Numbered from the stretch's first letter, positions 1 to 6,381 are shown. The stretch: DNA of 7,578 nt from JBFWNZ01 sp050250795 (GCA_050250795.1 JBFWNZ010000178.1:1-7578), one strand, 5' to 3'. Program-made: numbers and translations. The notes: generated by a model from the letters alone, not told the origin.

Positions 1-553
1 TGCCGTTCGGCAGCAGTTGCGTCACCACCGCAGCAACCTTGACCTCGATCTTCTCCTCGCGGTCGATGACGCCCGCGCCGGCCGTGCCCAGCGACGAGTT
101 CAGGTCCATCAGGTTCGCCGGGTTGACCTCGTTCGGCAGGATGCGGTTCAGCGACTGCTCGTAGCCCAGGAAGGCGCCCATCGAGGCGTCTTCGCTGTTG
201 GTGCGGGTCCGGGTGGTGGCGTTGTTCACCTCCGCACTGTCGTCGATCTCGATCACAACGGTGACGATGTCGCCGACCTCGTTCGCGCGCAAATCCTTGA
301 AGAAGGCACGCGAGCCGGTCCGCCACAGCGAGTTGGGGGTCCGTTCGGCGACCATCGGCGTCGGCATCGGCATGCTGACGGGGCGGTAGCCCGCTTGGTG
401 CGTGGGATTCTGGACCGCCGACATGGACGGGGCCTCGCCGACGCTGGACAGCCGGTCGAGGGCGTTGCATCCGGCCAACAGCACGGCAGCGGCCGTCAGC
501 ACGCCGTGCCGTCGCAGCCTGCTGCAGACGGATCGCGAAACGGAAAGGCGCAT
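1..553 (-). CDS. flgH: Flagellar L-ring lipoprotein FlgH (3' end outside window)
   Basis: FlgH forms the outer-membrane L-ring, the bushing around the flagellar rod. The visible 184 residues run from ATG at 553 to the window edge; FlgH is usually about 220-250 residues, so the C-terminus is missing. An N-terminal basic and hydrophobic segment ends in a lipobox (LLAGC) with the lipidated cysteine at residue 29. A FlgH core motif follows at about 74-103 (NSLWRTGSRAFFKDLRANEV, then GDIVTVVIEI). The start is supported by AGGAGAG at 560-566, seven bases... upstream through 554-559, which overlaps the flgA stop codon. It is the last visible gene of the flgF-flgG-flgA-flgH operon, 11 bases after flgA. 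The identification comes from motif and operon position, and nothing in the visible part looks damaged. Confidence 0.95.
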   Translation of the reverse strand, partial: MRLSVSRSVCSRLRRHGVLTAAAVLLAGCNALDRLSSVGEAPSMSAVQNPTHQAGYRPVSMPMPTPMVAERTPNSLWRTGSRAFFKDLRANEVGDIVTVVIEIDDSAEVNNATTRTRTNSEDASMGAFLGYEQSLNRILPNEVNPANLMDLNSSLGTAGAGVIDREEKIEVKVAAVVTQLLPNG

Positions 554-567
554 CGATGGCTCTCCTA
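554..567 (-). promoter_or_regulatory. flgA stop codon fused to flgH Shine-Dalgarno
   Basis: The flgA stop (TAG, 567-565) is part of AGGAGAG (566-560), the ribosome binding site of flgH, with 6 bases to its ATG. This repeats the stop-into-Shine-Dalgarno layout of the two upstream junctions and supports the flgH start at 553. Confidence 0.7.
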
Positions 568-1512
568 TTGCATCGCCAAGCGGCTGTCGGGCGAGACGGA
601 AATCTCGCCGCTGGCCGTCACGATGCCTTCGATCGTTTGTTTGCTCTGGGTGTTGGTTACGCGGACGGACTCGCCCTGTGCACCGTCCTGCATCGCCCGG
701 CCCCGGGCCGACAGCATCATGTAGGGCGTCCGATAGAGGATCGTCACCAGCGCGCCTTTCTGGACGATCAGCGGCTTGCGGACATCCGCCGAACGGACCG
801 GCCGGCCTTCGTCCAGGACGCGGCGCGGGCTCATGCCCACGACCCGCTCGGGATCGAGGAAGGCGGTGCGGTCGATCGAATCCTCGCGGACCATCTGCAT
901 GTCCAGGTCCCGGTCGCGGATGACCTCGCCTTCGCGGATACGCCGCGTCGGAACGGGAACCTGCACCAGCCGGTAAGCCTTGCCGGTCACGGCGATGCGG
1001 ATGGCGTCCGGATGGTCCCGCGGCGCCGTCAGCACGGCGGAGAAGCGGTTGCTCCGGCGGTCGAAATCGAGCGTGCCGATGCCGATGGTGGCGGGCATCG
1101 AGGTGGGCAGGTTGATCTGTACCAGCCGGTTGTCGAACTCGATCTCCAGCGGGTCCAGGCTGGCCATCTGGTCCTGCAGTGCCGGGATCAGGGCGTCGGC
1201 CAGGCGCTCGGGACCGAGCACCTGGCTGGCGCGTTCGACCGTGGCCTGATCCAGGTTGCTCGCCGGGCGCCAGTCGACCTTGTAGGCATGCGCGACGCGG
1301 TACAGCCAGTTGGCATCCAGGACGATGCGGCGTCCCGGCGGCGGCGACTGCGCGATGGCCGTCTCCGCATGCTTGCCGGCGCCCTGGAACAGGTCGCCGA
1401 GCCGGATCTGGCTGTCCTCGACGACGACGCTCGTCTTCAGCGTCGCTGCGGCGGCGGGCCAGGCCGCGACGCACAGCAACGCGGCGAGAACGGCAAGGCG
1501 ATGTACGGTCAT
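565..1512 (-). CDS. flgA: Flagellar P-ring assembly chaperone FlgA
   Basis: FlgA is a periplasmic chaperone that assists polymerisation of FlgI into the P-ring. The 315-residue protein begins with a Sec signal peptide (hydrophobic core about 6-20, likely cleavage after an AAA stretch near residue 23). A variable middle region follows, then a SAF-like domain from about 183 (VQVPVPTRRIREGEVI, DLDMQMV). The C-terminal FlgA signature is at about 283-306 (VRVTNTQSKQTIEGIV, then SGEISV). The length exceeds the roughly 220 residues of enterobacterial FlgA but fits the longer form with an extra N-terminal region seen in many proteobacteria. The ATG at 1512 is preceded by a strong GGAGGG at 1521-1526, adjoining the flgG stop codon. 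It lies 14 bases after flgG and 11 before flgH. The alphaproteobacterial genes once called flaD are the same family. Confidence 0.93.
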   Translation of the reverse strand: MTVHRLAVLAALLCVAAWPAAAATLKTSVVVEDSQIRLGDLFQGAGKHAETAIAQSPPPGRRIVLDANWLYRVAHAYKVDWRPASNLDQATVERASQVLGPERLADALIPALQDQMASLDPLEIEFDNRLVQINLPTSMPATIGIGTLDFDRRSNRFSAVLTAPRDHPDAIRIAVTGKAYRLVQVPVPTRRIREGEVIRDRDLDMQMVREDSIDRTAFLDPERVVGMSPRRVLDEGRPVRSADVRKPLIVQKGALVTILYRTPYMMLSARGRAMQDGAQGESVRVTNTQSKQTIEGIVTASGEISVSPDSRLAMQ

Positions 1513-1529
1513 GGCGATCCCCCTCCTTA
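1513..1529 (-). promoter_or_regulatory. flgG stop codon fused to flgA Shine-Dalgarno
   Basis: The flgG stop (TAA, 1529-1527) is followed immediately by GGAGGG (1526-1521), an almost perfect anti-Shine-Dalgarno complement, 8 bases before the flgA ATG. It is the strongest ribosome binding site in this operon and fixes the flgA start. Confidence 0.75.
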
Positions 1530-2312
1530 ACGAAGCTGCGTCAGCGTGCCCATCATCTGATCGGAGGTCTCGATGACCTTCGAATTCATTTCATATGCGC
1601 GCTGGGCAGTGATCAGGTTCGTGATCTCTTCGACCACGTTCACATTCGAGGTTTCCAGGAAGCCCTGCTGCAGGCGCCCGAAGCCGTCCGAGCTTGGCGT
1701 GCCGGCGGTCGGCGCGCCGGAAGCCGGCGTCTCAAGGAACAGGTTGTCGCCGACGGCCAGCAACCCGGCCTCATTGGCGAAGGTCGCCAGTTCGATCTGG
1801 CCGACCGTCTGCGGCGCCACCTGGCCATCGATCTTCACCTGGACTTCGCCCGAGGGGTTGATGGTGATGTCCACGGCGTTCGACGGGATCGTGATGCCGG
1901 GCTGCACCGTAAAGCCGTCGACGGTGACGATCTCGCCTTGCGGGCTCAACTGAAAGGCCCCGGACCGGGTATAGGCCGTCTCGCCGCTCGGCAGTTCGAT
2001 CTGGAAATAGCCGTCGCCGTTGATTGCGGTATCCAGCGTGTTCTCGGTCAGGACCAGGTTGCCCTGCTCGGTGATGCGATAGACGGCGGCGGTCTTCACG
2101 CCGAGGCCCACCTGGACGCCGGCCGGTACCACGGCGCCGTTGTCGGCCGAGTTGGAGCCGGTGCGGCGCAAATTCTGATACAGCAGGTCCTGGAATTCGA
2201 CGCGCCGGCGCGTATAGGCGGTCGTGTTCATGTTGGCGATGTTGTGCGAAATGACCTCAACATTCAGCTGCTGAGCGAGCATTCCGGTGGCGCCGATGCT
2301 AAGCGATCGCAT
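1527..2312 (-). CDS. flgG: Flagellar distal rod protein FlgG
   Basis: FlgG forms the distal rod of the flagellar axle, which passes through the P- and L-rings. The 261-residue protein matches the usual length of about 260. The N-terminal rod signature is clear (MRSLSIGATGMLAQQLNVEV, then SHNIANMNTTAY at 22-33). Residues about 44-73 carry the FlgG-specific insertion between the rod signature and the first beta-domain, ending VPAGVQVGLGVK, which separates FlgG from FlgF. The D1 motif INGDGYFQIELPSG is at 97-110. The C-terminal helix (LQQGFLETSNVNVVEEITNL, AQRAYEMNSKVI) is typical of axial proteins. These proteins are exported by the flagellar type III apparatus and have no cleaved signal peptide. 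The ATG at 2312 has AAGGGAG at 2322-2328, overlapping the flgF stop codon. Confidence 0.97.
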   Translation of the reverse strand: MRSLSIGATGMLAQQLNVEVISHNIANMNTTAYTRRRVEFQDLLYQNLRRTGSNSADNGAVVPAGVQVGLGVKTAAVYRITEQGNLVLTENTLDTAINGDGYFQIELPSGETAYTRSGAFQLSPQGEIVTVDGFTVQPGITIPSNAVDITINPSGEVQVKIDGQVAPQTVGQIELATFANEAGLLAVGDNLFLETPASGAPTAGTPSSDGFGRLQQGFLETSNVNVVEEITNLITAQRAYEMNSKVIETSDQMMGTLTQLR

Positions 2313-2330
2313 GGCGGTCAGGCTCCCTTA
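2313..2330 (-). promoter_or_regulatory. flgF stop codon fused to flgG Shine-Dalgarno
   Basis: On the minus strand the flgF stop codon (TAA, 2330-2328) runs directly into TAAGGGAG, the ribosome binding site of flgG, with a 9-base spacer to its ATG. A ribosome ending flgF would be placed on the flgG start, so coupled translation is likely. The overlap is visible in the sequence; the coupling is inferred. Confidence 0.7.
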
Positions 2331-3053
2331 TCCTTGTTGGTCGCGGCCCATCGCCCGAATGGCGCGGAGCTGTCGTTCGTGTTCCGAGGTCAGGAAGCGC
2401 GACGCCGATTCATAGGACCGGCTGACATCGATCATCCGGGTCATCTCGACGATGGCTTCCACGTTGGACTGCTCCAGCATTCCCTGAAGCAGTGTCGCCT
2501 TCTCGGCGGGTTGCGTGGGCTGTCCCTCGGCGCTGTAGAGGCCGTTCGCCTCGCGAGCCATCTTCTGCTGGTCGGCGAAGGTGACGACGCCGATGCGGCC
2601 GATGGCGCCGGCGGGGGTCGAAACCGTGCCGTCGGCGGCGATGGTCACCCTCTCGCCCGCCGGAACCGCAATCGGGGAACCGCCTGCGTTCAGTATGGGC
2701 AGGCCCTGTCCGTTGACGATCTGGTTTTCGGTGTTGAGCATGAACCGGCCGTGCCGCGTGTAGCGCACGCCCTGGGGCGTCTGGACCGAGAAGTAGCCTT
2801 CGCCGCTGATCGCGACATCCAGGGGATTGCCGGTCGGGGACATCGGTCCTTCCGACACGTCGCGATAGGTGCCGTAGTCCTGGACGAAGTTCATCGGCTC
2901 CTTGCGCTGCGGCTGCATCAGGTAGTCGACGAACACCATCTTCTCGCTGTTGTAGGCAGGCGTGTTGGCATTCGCGATGTTGTGGGCGATCACATCCATC
3001 TGACGCGCTAGGACCATCTGCCGGGACAGGCCGATATAGGTGGGTGATTCCAT
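2328..3053 (-). CDS. flgF: Flagellar proximal rod protein FlgF
   Basis: FlgF is a proximal rod subunit joining the basal body to the FlgG distal rod. The 241-residue product starts MESPTYIGLSRQMVLARQMD and carries the rod signature AHNIANANTPAYNSEKM at 23-39. The central motif ISGEGYFSVQTPQGVRYTR is at 82-100, and the C-terminal helix (LLQGMLEQSNVEAIVEMTRM, then SRSYESASRF) ends near 220. It lacks the FlgG-specific insertion. The reading frame stays open upstream to 3284, but that extension reads as low-complexity, non-homologous sequence and crosses the promoter. ATG at 3053 is therefore chosen: it is where the rod signature begins and has GGAAAGG at 3058-3064. As first gene of the minus-strand operon it sits about 37 bases downstream of the predicted sigma-54 transcription start. 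Confidence 0.96.
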   Translation of the reverse strand: MESPTYIGLSRQMVLARQMDVIAHNIANANTPAYNSEKMVFVDYLMQPQRKEPMNFVQDYGTYRDVSEGPMSPTGNPLDVAISGEGYFSVQTPQGVRYTRHGRFMLNTENQIVNGQGLPILNAGGSPIAVPAGERVTIAADGTVSTPAGAIGRIGVVTFADQQKMAREANGLYSAEGQPTQPAEKATLLQGMLEQSNVEAIVEMTRMIDVSRSYESASRFLTSEHERQLRAIRAMGRDQQG

Positions 3054-3101
3054 GATGCCTTTCCGATTGCGGCACGGGTAACGCTCTGCCGGGGTATGGT
3101 T

Positions 3102-3116
3102 GCACGCCCTGTGCCA
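3102..3116 (-). promoter_or_regulatory. Sigma-54 (RpoN) promoter for the flgF-flgG-flgA-flgH operon
   Basis: On the minus strand the sequence reads TGGCAC-AGGGC-GTGC followed by AA. The consensus is TGGCAC-N5-TTGC, so the -24 box is perfect, the GG and GC are exactly 10 bases apart, and only the first base of the -12 box differs. If the C at 3102 is -12, transcription starts near 3090, giving a 5' leader of about 37 bases before flgF with its Shine-Dalgarno inside. Early and middle flagellar operons in Caulobacter and related bacteria use sigma-54 with a response-regulator activator, so the context fits. Confidence 0.8.
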
Positions 3117-3166
3117 GCCAAAAAACAAAGTATATTCAATGGTCTGCTGGCGCCTTTCCGATGGCG

Positions 3167-3174
3167 TTCCGGAA
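3167..3174. promoter_or_regulatory. TTCCGGAA palindrome, candidate activator site
   Basis: This is a perfect 8-base palindrome, with another TTTCCG just to its left at 3155-3160. It lies about 77-84 bases upstream of the predicted flgF transcription start, a normal distance for an enhancer bound by a sigma-54 activator. I recognise no specific regulator motif, and an 8-base palindrome can arise by chance. Confidence 0.25.
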
Positions 3175-3262
3175 AACATCCGCTTGGCTGATGCAGGGAT
3201 TGCCGGGCAGTTCTTGCCGCGGCGGCGTCTGCGCCGGATCAGTGCAGGGTCCGCGCATTCCT

Positions 3263-3291
3263 TTGTATTTTTTGCATTGCTCAAGTATTAT
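3263..3291 (+). promoter_or_regulatory. Candidate sigma-70-like promoter for the fliL operon
   Basis: TTGTAT (3263-3268) and TATTAT (3286-3291) are 17 bases apart in the AT-rich block. The -10 box matches TATAAT at five of six positions; the -35 matches TTGACA at three. This would give a long leader of about 145 bases before fliL. I found no sigma-54 element with correct spacing pointing right, so this is the best rightward promoter candidate, but it is weak. Confidence 0.3.
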
Positions 3292-3322
3292 TAGTCATTG
3301 ATTGGAATTCGCGATTTTGATG

Positions 3323-3355
3323 TTTGCAAACACTTCTCTTGCATATCTTTTGCAA
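3323..3355. repeat. Cluster of TTGCA repeats upstream of fliL
   Basis: TTGCA occurs at 3324, 3339 and 3350. The outer two are palindromic (TTTGCAAA at 3323-3330, TTGCAA at 3350-3355). A further TTTGCATTGC is at 3271-3280. In GC-rich DNA this density of one short word between a candidate promoter and fliL could mark binding sites for a regulator. No known regulator is recognised. Confidence 0.35.
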
Positions 3356-3443
3356 GGTTGGCGCGGCCGGCGGATGCTGGGCGTAAAGGGGCAGTGGCCG
3401 GTGCATGCAGCGCCGCCCGCTCCGCGGAACGAACGGGCAGGAC

Positions 3444-3986
3444 ATGGCTGAAGACTTCGAGGATGCCGACGACGGTGGCGGCGGCGGTGCGGCGCCGCGC
3501 AAGAAGATGGCCGGCAAGACGCTGGTCTTCATTCTGCTCGGCGTGATCGTGCTGCTGGGCGGCGGTGCTGCCGGCGCCTATTTTGCCGGGTTGCTCGACC
3601 CTCTGTTGGGCAAGCATGCGGCGGAGGGCGAGGCGGCGGCGCCTGAGGCGCCGCCGAAGCCGGAAGCGACCGCGCCCGGCTATTTCATCGATCTCGACGA
3701 GATGCTGGTCAGCCTCAGCGGCGGATCGGGCCGCAGCAAGGCGAACTTCCTGAAGCTGCGCGTCAGCCTCGAGGTTGAGGACAAGTCCTATGAAGTGCGC
3801 ATCAAGGACGTGATGCCGCGGATCAAGGACAATTTCCAGGTATTCCTGCGCGAGGTGCGCCTGGAGGAGCTGGAGGGGTCGAACGGCCTGTTCCGGGTGA
3901 AGGAAGAGCTGCTGTCGCGCGTCAACACCGCAGTATACCCGGCAAAGGTCAAGGCGGTGCTCATCCGCGAGATGCTGGTGCAATAG
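3444..3986 (+). CDS. fliL: Flagellar basal body-associated protein FliL
   Basis: FliL is an inner-membrane protein beside the stator that supports stator function and torque. The predicted 180 residues comprise an acidic, glycine-rich cytoplasmic tail (1-18), a short basic stretch (RKKMAGK), one membrane helix (about 26-49), an Ala/Pro/Glu-rich linker (about 58-78) and a periplasmic FliL domain (about 80-180). Family features include YFIDLDEMLVSL, FLKLRVSLEV, a VMPRIKDNFQVFL helix and an exact C-terminal end in REMLVQ. The start at 3444 is uncertain: its upstream GGCAGGA is only 2 bases away. The same frame has an ATG at 3405, with AAAGGGG about 15 bases upstream, which would add 13 residues (MQRRPLRG...). 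I prefer 3444 because MAEDFED resembles the acidic beginnings of relatives. It heads the rightward motor operon. Confidence 0.93.
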   Translation: MAEDFEDADDGGGGGAAPRKKMAGKTLVFILLGVIVLLGGGAAGAYFAGLLDPLLGKHAAEGEAAAPEAPPKPEATAPGYFIDLDEMLVSLSGGSGRSKANFLKLRVSLEVEDKSYEVRIKDVMPRIKDNFQVFLREVRLEELEGSNGLFRVKEELLSRVNTAVYPAKVKAVLIREMLVQ

Positions 3987-4005
3987 GTGCGTAGGGACCC
4001 TCTCG

Positions 4006-5073
4006 ATGGCTGACGAGAACGATGTCATGGAGAACGATGCGCTCGGTGCCGGTGCGCCGGGCGGCGATGGCGATCTTGCGGCCGAATGGGCCGCCATGTC
4101 CGATGAAGATTCCGGCGCCTCGCGCGTTCTCAATCAGGATGAGATCGACAGCCTTCTAGGCTTCAAGGAAGGCGGCGATTCCGATCGCGAGAAGACCGGC
4201 ATCGAAGCCATCATCGACAGCGGCATGGTGTCGTACGAACGCCTGCCGATGCTCGAAGTGGTGTTCGACCGGCTGGTCCGCATGATGTCGACCTCGCTGC
4301 GCAACTTCACGTCCGACAACGTCGAGGTGAGCCTCGACAACATTACCTCGATCCGGTTCGGCGATTATCTGAACTCCATTCCGCTTCCGGCGATGCTCGC
4401 CGTGATGAAGGCGGAGGAATGGGACAATTACGGTCTCATCACCGTCGACAGTTCGCTGATCTATTCCATTGTGGACGTCCTGCTGGGCGGCCGTCGCGGT
4501 ACGGCGGCGATGCGCATCGAAGGCCGGCCCTATACCACCATTGAGCGCAACCTCGTCGAACGCATGATCTCGGTCGTTCTGGCCGATCTCTCCGCCGCCT
4601 TCGATCCGTTGAGTTCCGTGACCTTCCGGTTCGACCGGCTGGAGACGAACCCCCGCTTCGCGACCATCGCGCGGCCGGCCAATGCCGCTATCGTCGCGCG
4701 CCTGCGCGTGGACATGGAAGATCGCGGCGGACGTCTGGAGCTTCTTTTGCCCTACGCCACACTGGAGCCGGTGCGCGAGCTGCTGCTGCAGATGTTCATG
4801 GGCGAGAAATTCGGCCGGGACTCCATTTGGGAGAACCATCTGGCGACCGAATTGTGGTTTACCGAGGTGCAACTGGCCGCGGTGCTCGACATGGTGCCGT
4901 CCAATCTCAGCGACGTCTTGAAATGGCGCGTCGGGTCGCGGCTCATGCTCACGGCGACGCCGGAATCGCATGTTGAGCTGCGCTGCGGCGAGAAACGCAT
5001 GTTCCGCGGTCCGATGGGGCGCAAAGACGGTAAAATCGCGGTTCGGATCGAGCGCAAGCTGGAGAATAGGTGA
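4006..5073 (+). CDS. fliM: Flagellar motor switch protein FliM
   Basis: FliM is a C-ring subunit that binds phosphorylated CheY and FliG to switch rotation direction. The 355 residues contain the CheY-binding segment LNQDEIDSLLGF at 42-53, a CheC-like middle domain (about 68-245) with the FliG-contacting glycine motif VLLGGRRG at 158-165, and a C-terminal SpoA domain (about 275-352). The CheY-binding segment is normally within the first 15 residues; here it follows an acidic extension of about 40 residues containing DLAAEWAAMSDED. The length is therefore above the 334 residues of the E. coli protein. The gene starts 19 bases after fliL with only a modest TAGGGA upstream. Its stop codon overlaps the next gene (TGATG). 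No fliN lies beside it in this window. Confidence 0.97.
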   Translation: MADENDVMENDALGAGAPGGDGDLAAEWAAMSDEDSGASRVLNQDEIDSLLGFKEGGDSDREKTGIEAIIDSGMVSYERLPMLEVVFDRLVRMMSTSLRNFTSDNVEVSLDNITSIRFGDYLNSIPLPAMLAVMKAEEWDNYGLITVDSSLIYSIVDVLLGGRRGTAAMRIEGRPYTTIERNLVERMISVVLADLSAAFDPLSSVTFRFDRLETNPRFATIARPANAAIVARLRVDMEDRGGRLELLLPYATLEPVRELLLQMFMGEKFGRDSIWENHLATELWFTEVQLAAVLDMVPSNLSDVLKWRVGSRLMLTATPESHVELRCGEKRMFRGPMGRKDGKIAVRIERKLENR

Positions 5074-5642
5074 TGCTTCCGCATCTGACCCTGATCGTCG
5101 AAGTGATCGCGGCCGGGCTGCTGCTTGCGGTGCTGGTTTATGCGATCAGGCTGAACCGCCTGCTCGCGGCGCTTAAGGCCGACAGGGGCGAACTCGAACG
5201 CCTGCTTCAGACCTTTCATCAGTCGACGGCGCGGGCAGAGCAGAGTGTCGCCAAGCTGCGGACCAGCGCGGCGGATATCGCCCAGGCTTTGCAGAGCAAT
5301 GTCGGCAAGGCCGAGAAGCTGCGCGACGAATTGGTGTTCATCGTCGACCGCGCGGGCGCCGATGCCGACAGGCTGGAGGCGGCGATCGCGTCGGCGCGGC
5401 ACAGCCGGTCCGCGGCGGCCCCCGCCGTCGAGACGGCGGCGGCTGCACCCGCGGCACAGCGGGTCGAACCCGCATCGGGGCACGCCCCTGCGGGACGGGC
5501 CTTTATCCGCTCCACGACGCGAACGGTGACCCCGGCGCAGCCGGCAGCGCCGGCGTCTGCGGCGCAGCCGGAAGACGGACCCGACGCGCCGCGGCGCAAG
5601 ACCAAGTCCGAATTGCTGAAAGCGTTGGAAGGGATGCGCTGA
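5073..5642 (+). CDS. DUF6468-like membrane protein in flagellar operon
   Basis: This resembles the small DUF6468 family found beside fliM in alphaproteobacterial flagellar clusters; its function is not established as far as I know. The 189 residues comprise one N-terminal membrane helix (about 5-26, ending VYAIRLNRLLAAL), a long charged helix with coiled-coil character (about 30-108), an Ala/Pro-rich low-complexity stretch (about 112-172) and a basic conserved-looking tail ending KSELLKALEGMR. ATG at 5073 overlaps the fliM stop by one base and has GGAG at 5061-5064 with 8-base spacing. A GTG at 5070 in the same frame would add one residue. Placement between the switch gene and a stator chaperone suggests a motor-related membrane role, which is inference only. 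Confidence 0.85.
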   Translation: MLPHLTLIVEVIAAGLLLAVLVYAIRLNRLLAALKADRGELERLLQTFHQSTARAEQSVAKLRTSAADIAQALQSNVGKAEKLRDELVFIVDRAGADADRLEAAIASARHSRSAAAPAVETAAAAPAAQRVEPASGHAPAGRAFIRSTTRTVTPAQPAAPASAAQPEDGPDAPRRKTKSELLKALEGMR

Positions 5643-5646
5643 TCCG

Positions 5647-6348
5647 ATGCTGGCGCGTATCCGCATTCTTCCGGTCACGATCTTCGTTGCGGCTCTGCTG
5701 CTGACGCTCAAGGTCGGCAATATCCTTCAGGATTGGCAGGCTCTGGAGGCCCAGGTCCGCCCGGCGGCGGCCCAACCTGCGCCCGAACCTGGGCCTGCGC
5801 CGAATTTGGCTGAAACCCCGCCGCCGCCGGCCGCTCCGGGAACGGGAGCCGCGCCGACCCTTGGAGGCAACGCGGTACGGCCGGTTGCCCGCGCCGAATC
5901 CCAGGGGCTGCTGGTCGAAGATGCTTCCGACCTCAGCCGTTCCGAGTTGCAATTGTTGCAGGATTTGTCGGAGCGGCGGCGGCAGCTCGATGTGCGCGAG
6001 CGGCAGATCCAGCAGCGGGAGATGCTGTTGCAGGCCGCCGAACAGCGATTGGTGTCCAAGCAGCGCGAGCTCGACGGGTTGCGCGACGAGTTGAAGACCC
6101 TGGTTCAGAAGCACGACACGCAGGAGCAGCAGCAGCTGAAGAATCTCGTCAGCATCTACGAGAACATGAAGCCGAAGGATGCGGCCCTGATCTTCGACAA
6201 GCTGGAGATGCCGGTTCTGCTCTCCGTGGCGCAGAACATGAATGTGCGGCGTGTCGCCCCTGTGATCGCCGCGATGGAGCCCGACAAGGCGCGGGAATTG
6301 ACGCGCGAACTGGCCGAGCGCCAGAAGCTCCCGGAAGTGCCGCGGTAA
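5647..6348 (+). CDS. motE: MotE-like flagellar motor chaperone
   Basis: MotE was described in Sinorhizobium meliloti as a periplasmic chaperone for the motor protein MotC; the family carries an MgtE-N-like fold. The 233 residues show an N-terminal membrane anchor or uncleaved signal (about 8-24), a Pro/Ala-rich linker (about 38-70), a Gln/Glu/Arg-rich coiled coil (about 98-165) and a C-terminal helical MgtE-N-like domain (about 168-222). The last contains YENMKPKDAALIFDKLEMPV and AAMEPDKARELTRELA, the usual MotE signature. It begins 4 bases after the preceding stop without a strong Shine-Dalgarno of its own (GGGA at 5631-5633 is 13 bases away), so it is probably translated by coupling. The family match is good; the exact partner here is unknown and may be one of the two MotB-like proteins downstream. 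Confidence 0.82.
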   Translation: MLARIRILPVTIFVAALLLTLKVGNILQDWQALEAQVRPAAAQPAPEPGPAPNLAETPPPPAAPGTGAAPTLGGNAVRPVARAESQGLLVEDASDLSRSELQLLQDLSERRRQLDVRERQIQQREMLLQAAEQRLVSKQRELDGLRDELKTLVQKHDTQEQQQLKNLVSIYENMKPKDAALIFDKLEMPVLLSVAQNMNVRRVAPVIAAMEPDKARELTRELAERQKLPEVPR

Positions 6349-6367
6349 TCCTGCGGCAACGCCAGTC

Positions 6368-6381
6368 GGAGACGGAGCATT
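6368..6381 (+). promoter_or_regulatory. Shine-Dalgarno and ATT start of the MotB-like gene
   Basis: Two GGAG copies (6368-6371 and 6374-6377) precede ATT at 6379. The first has 7-base spacing, ideal for initiation. Reading upstream in this frame from the conserved N-terminal residues, there is no ATG, GTG or TTG before the motE stop codon at 6346-6348, so this ribosome binding site decides the start. Confidence 0.6.

Larger units (their letters stand above)
3054..3443. other. Divergent intergenic regulatory region between flgF and fliL
   Basis: These 390 bases separate two divergent flagellar operons. No open frame here has recognisable protein features or a convincing ribosome binding site. 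The flgF-proximal part holds a sigma-54 promoter (3102-3116) with AT-rich DNA just upstream of it (about 3118-3140). The middle is GC-rich with a TTCCGGAA palindrome (3167-3174). From about 3258 to 3358 the base composition turns strikingly AT-rich for this genome, and this block contains a weak sigma-70-like promoter and repeated TTGCA elements. The last 80 bases before fliL are GC-rich again. I see no terminator hairpin. Confidence 0.8.

Noticed and set aside
1179..3011. A 610-codon plus-strand open frame across flgA, flgG and flgF
   Set aside because: It is antisense to three clearly recognised flagellar genes, is rich in Arg/Gly/His as expected for a GC-rich shadow frame, and has no recognisable domain.
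3054..3284. N-terminal extension of the flgF frame to an upstream ATG
   Set aside because: The extension crosses the sigma-54 promoter, does not resemble axial proteins, and the rod signature starts right after the ATG at 3053, which has its own Shine-Dalgarno.
3356..3408. Rightward sigma-54 promoter for fliL (TTGGCGCGG... and GTGGCCGGTGCATGC)
   Set aside because: The GG to GC spacing is wrong: the second candidate has 9 bases instead of 10, and the first has GG where GC is required.
6349..6378. Possible frameshift or broken fusion joining motE and the MotB-like gene, which share a reading frame
   Set aside because: MotE ends at a normal family end point and the next protein has its own Shine-Dalgarno and basic N-terminus, so a single stop codon interrupting one gene is unlikely.
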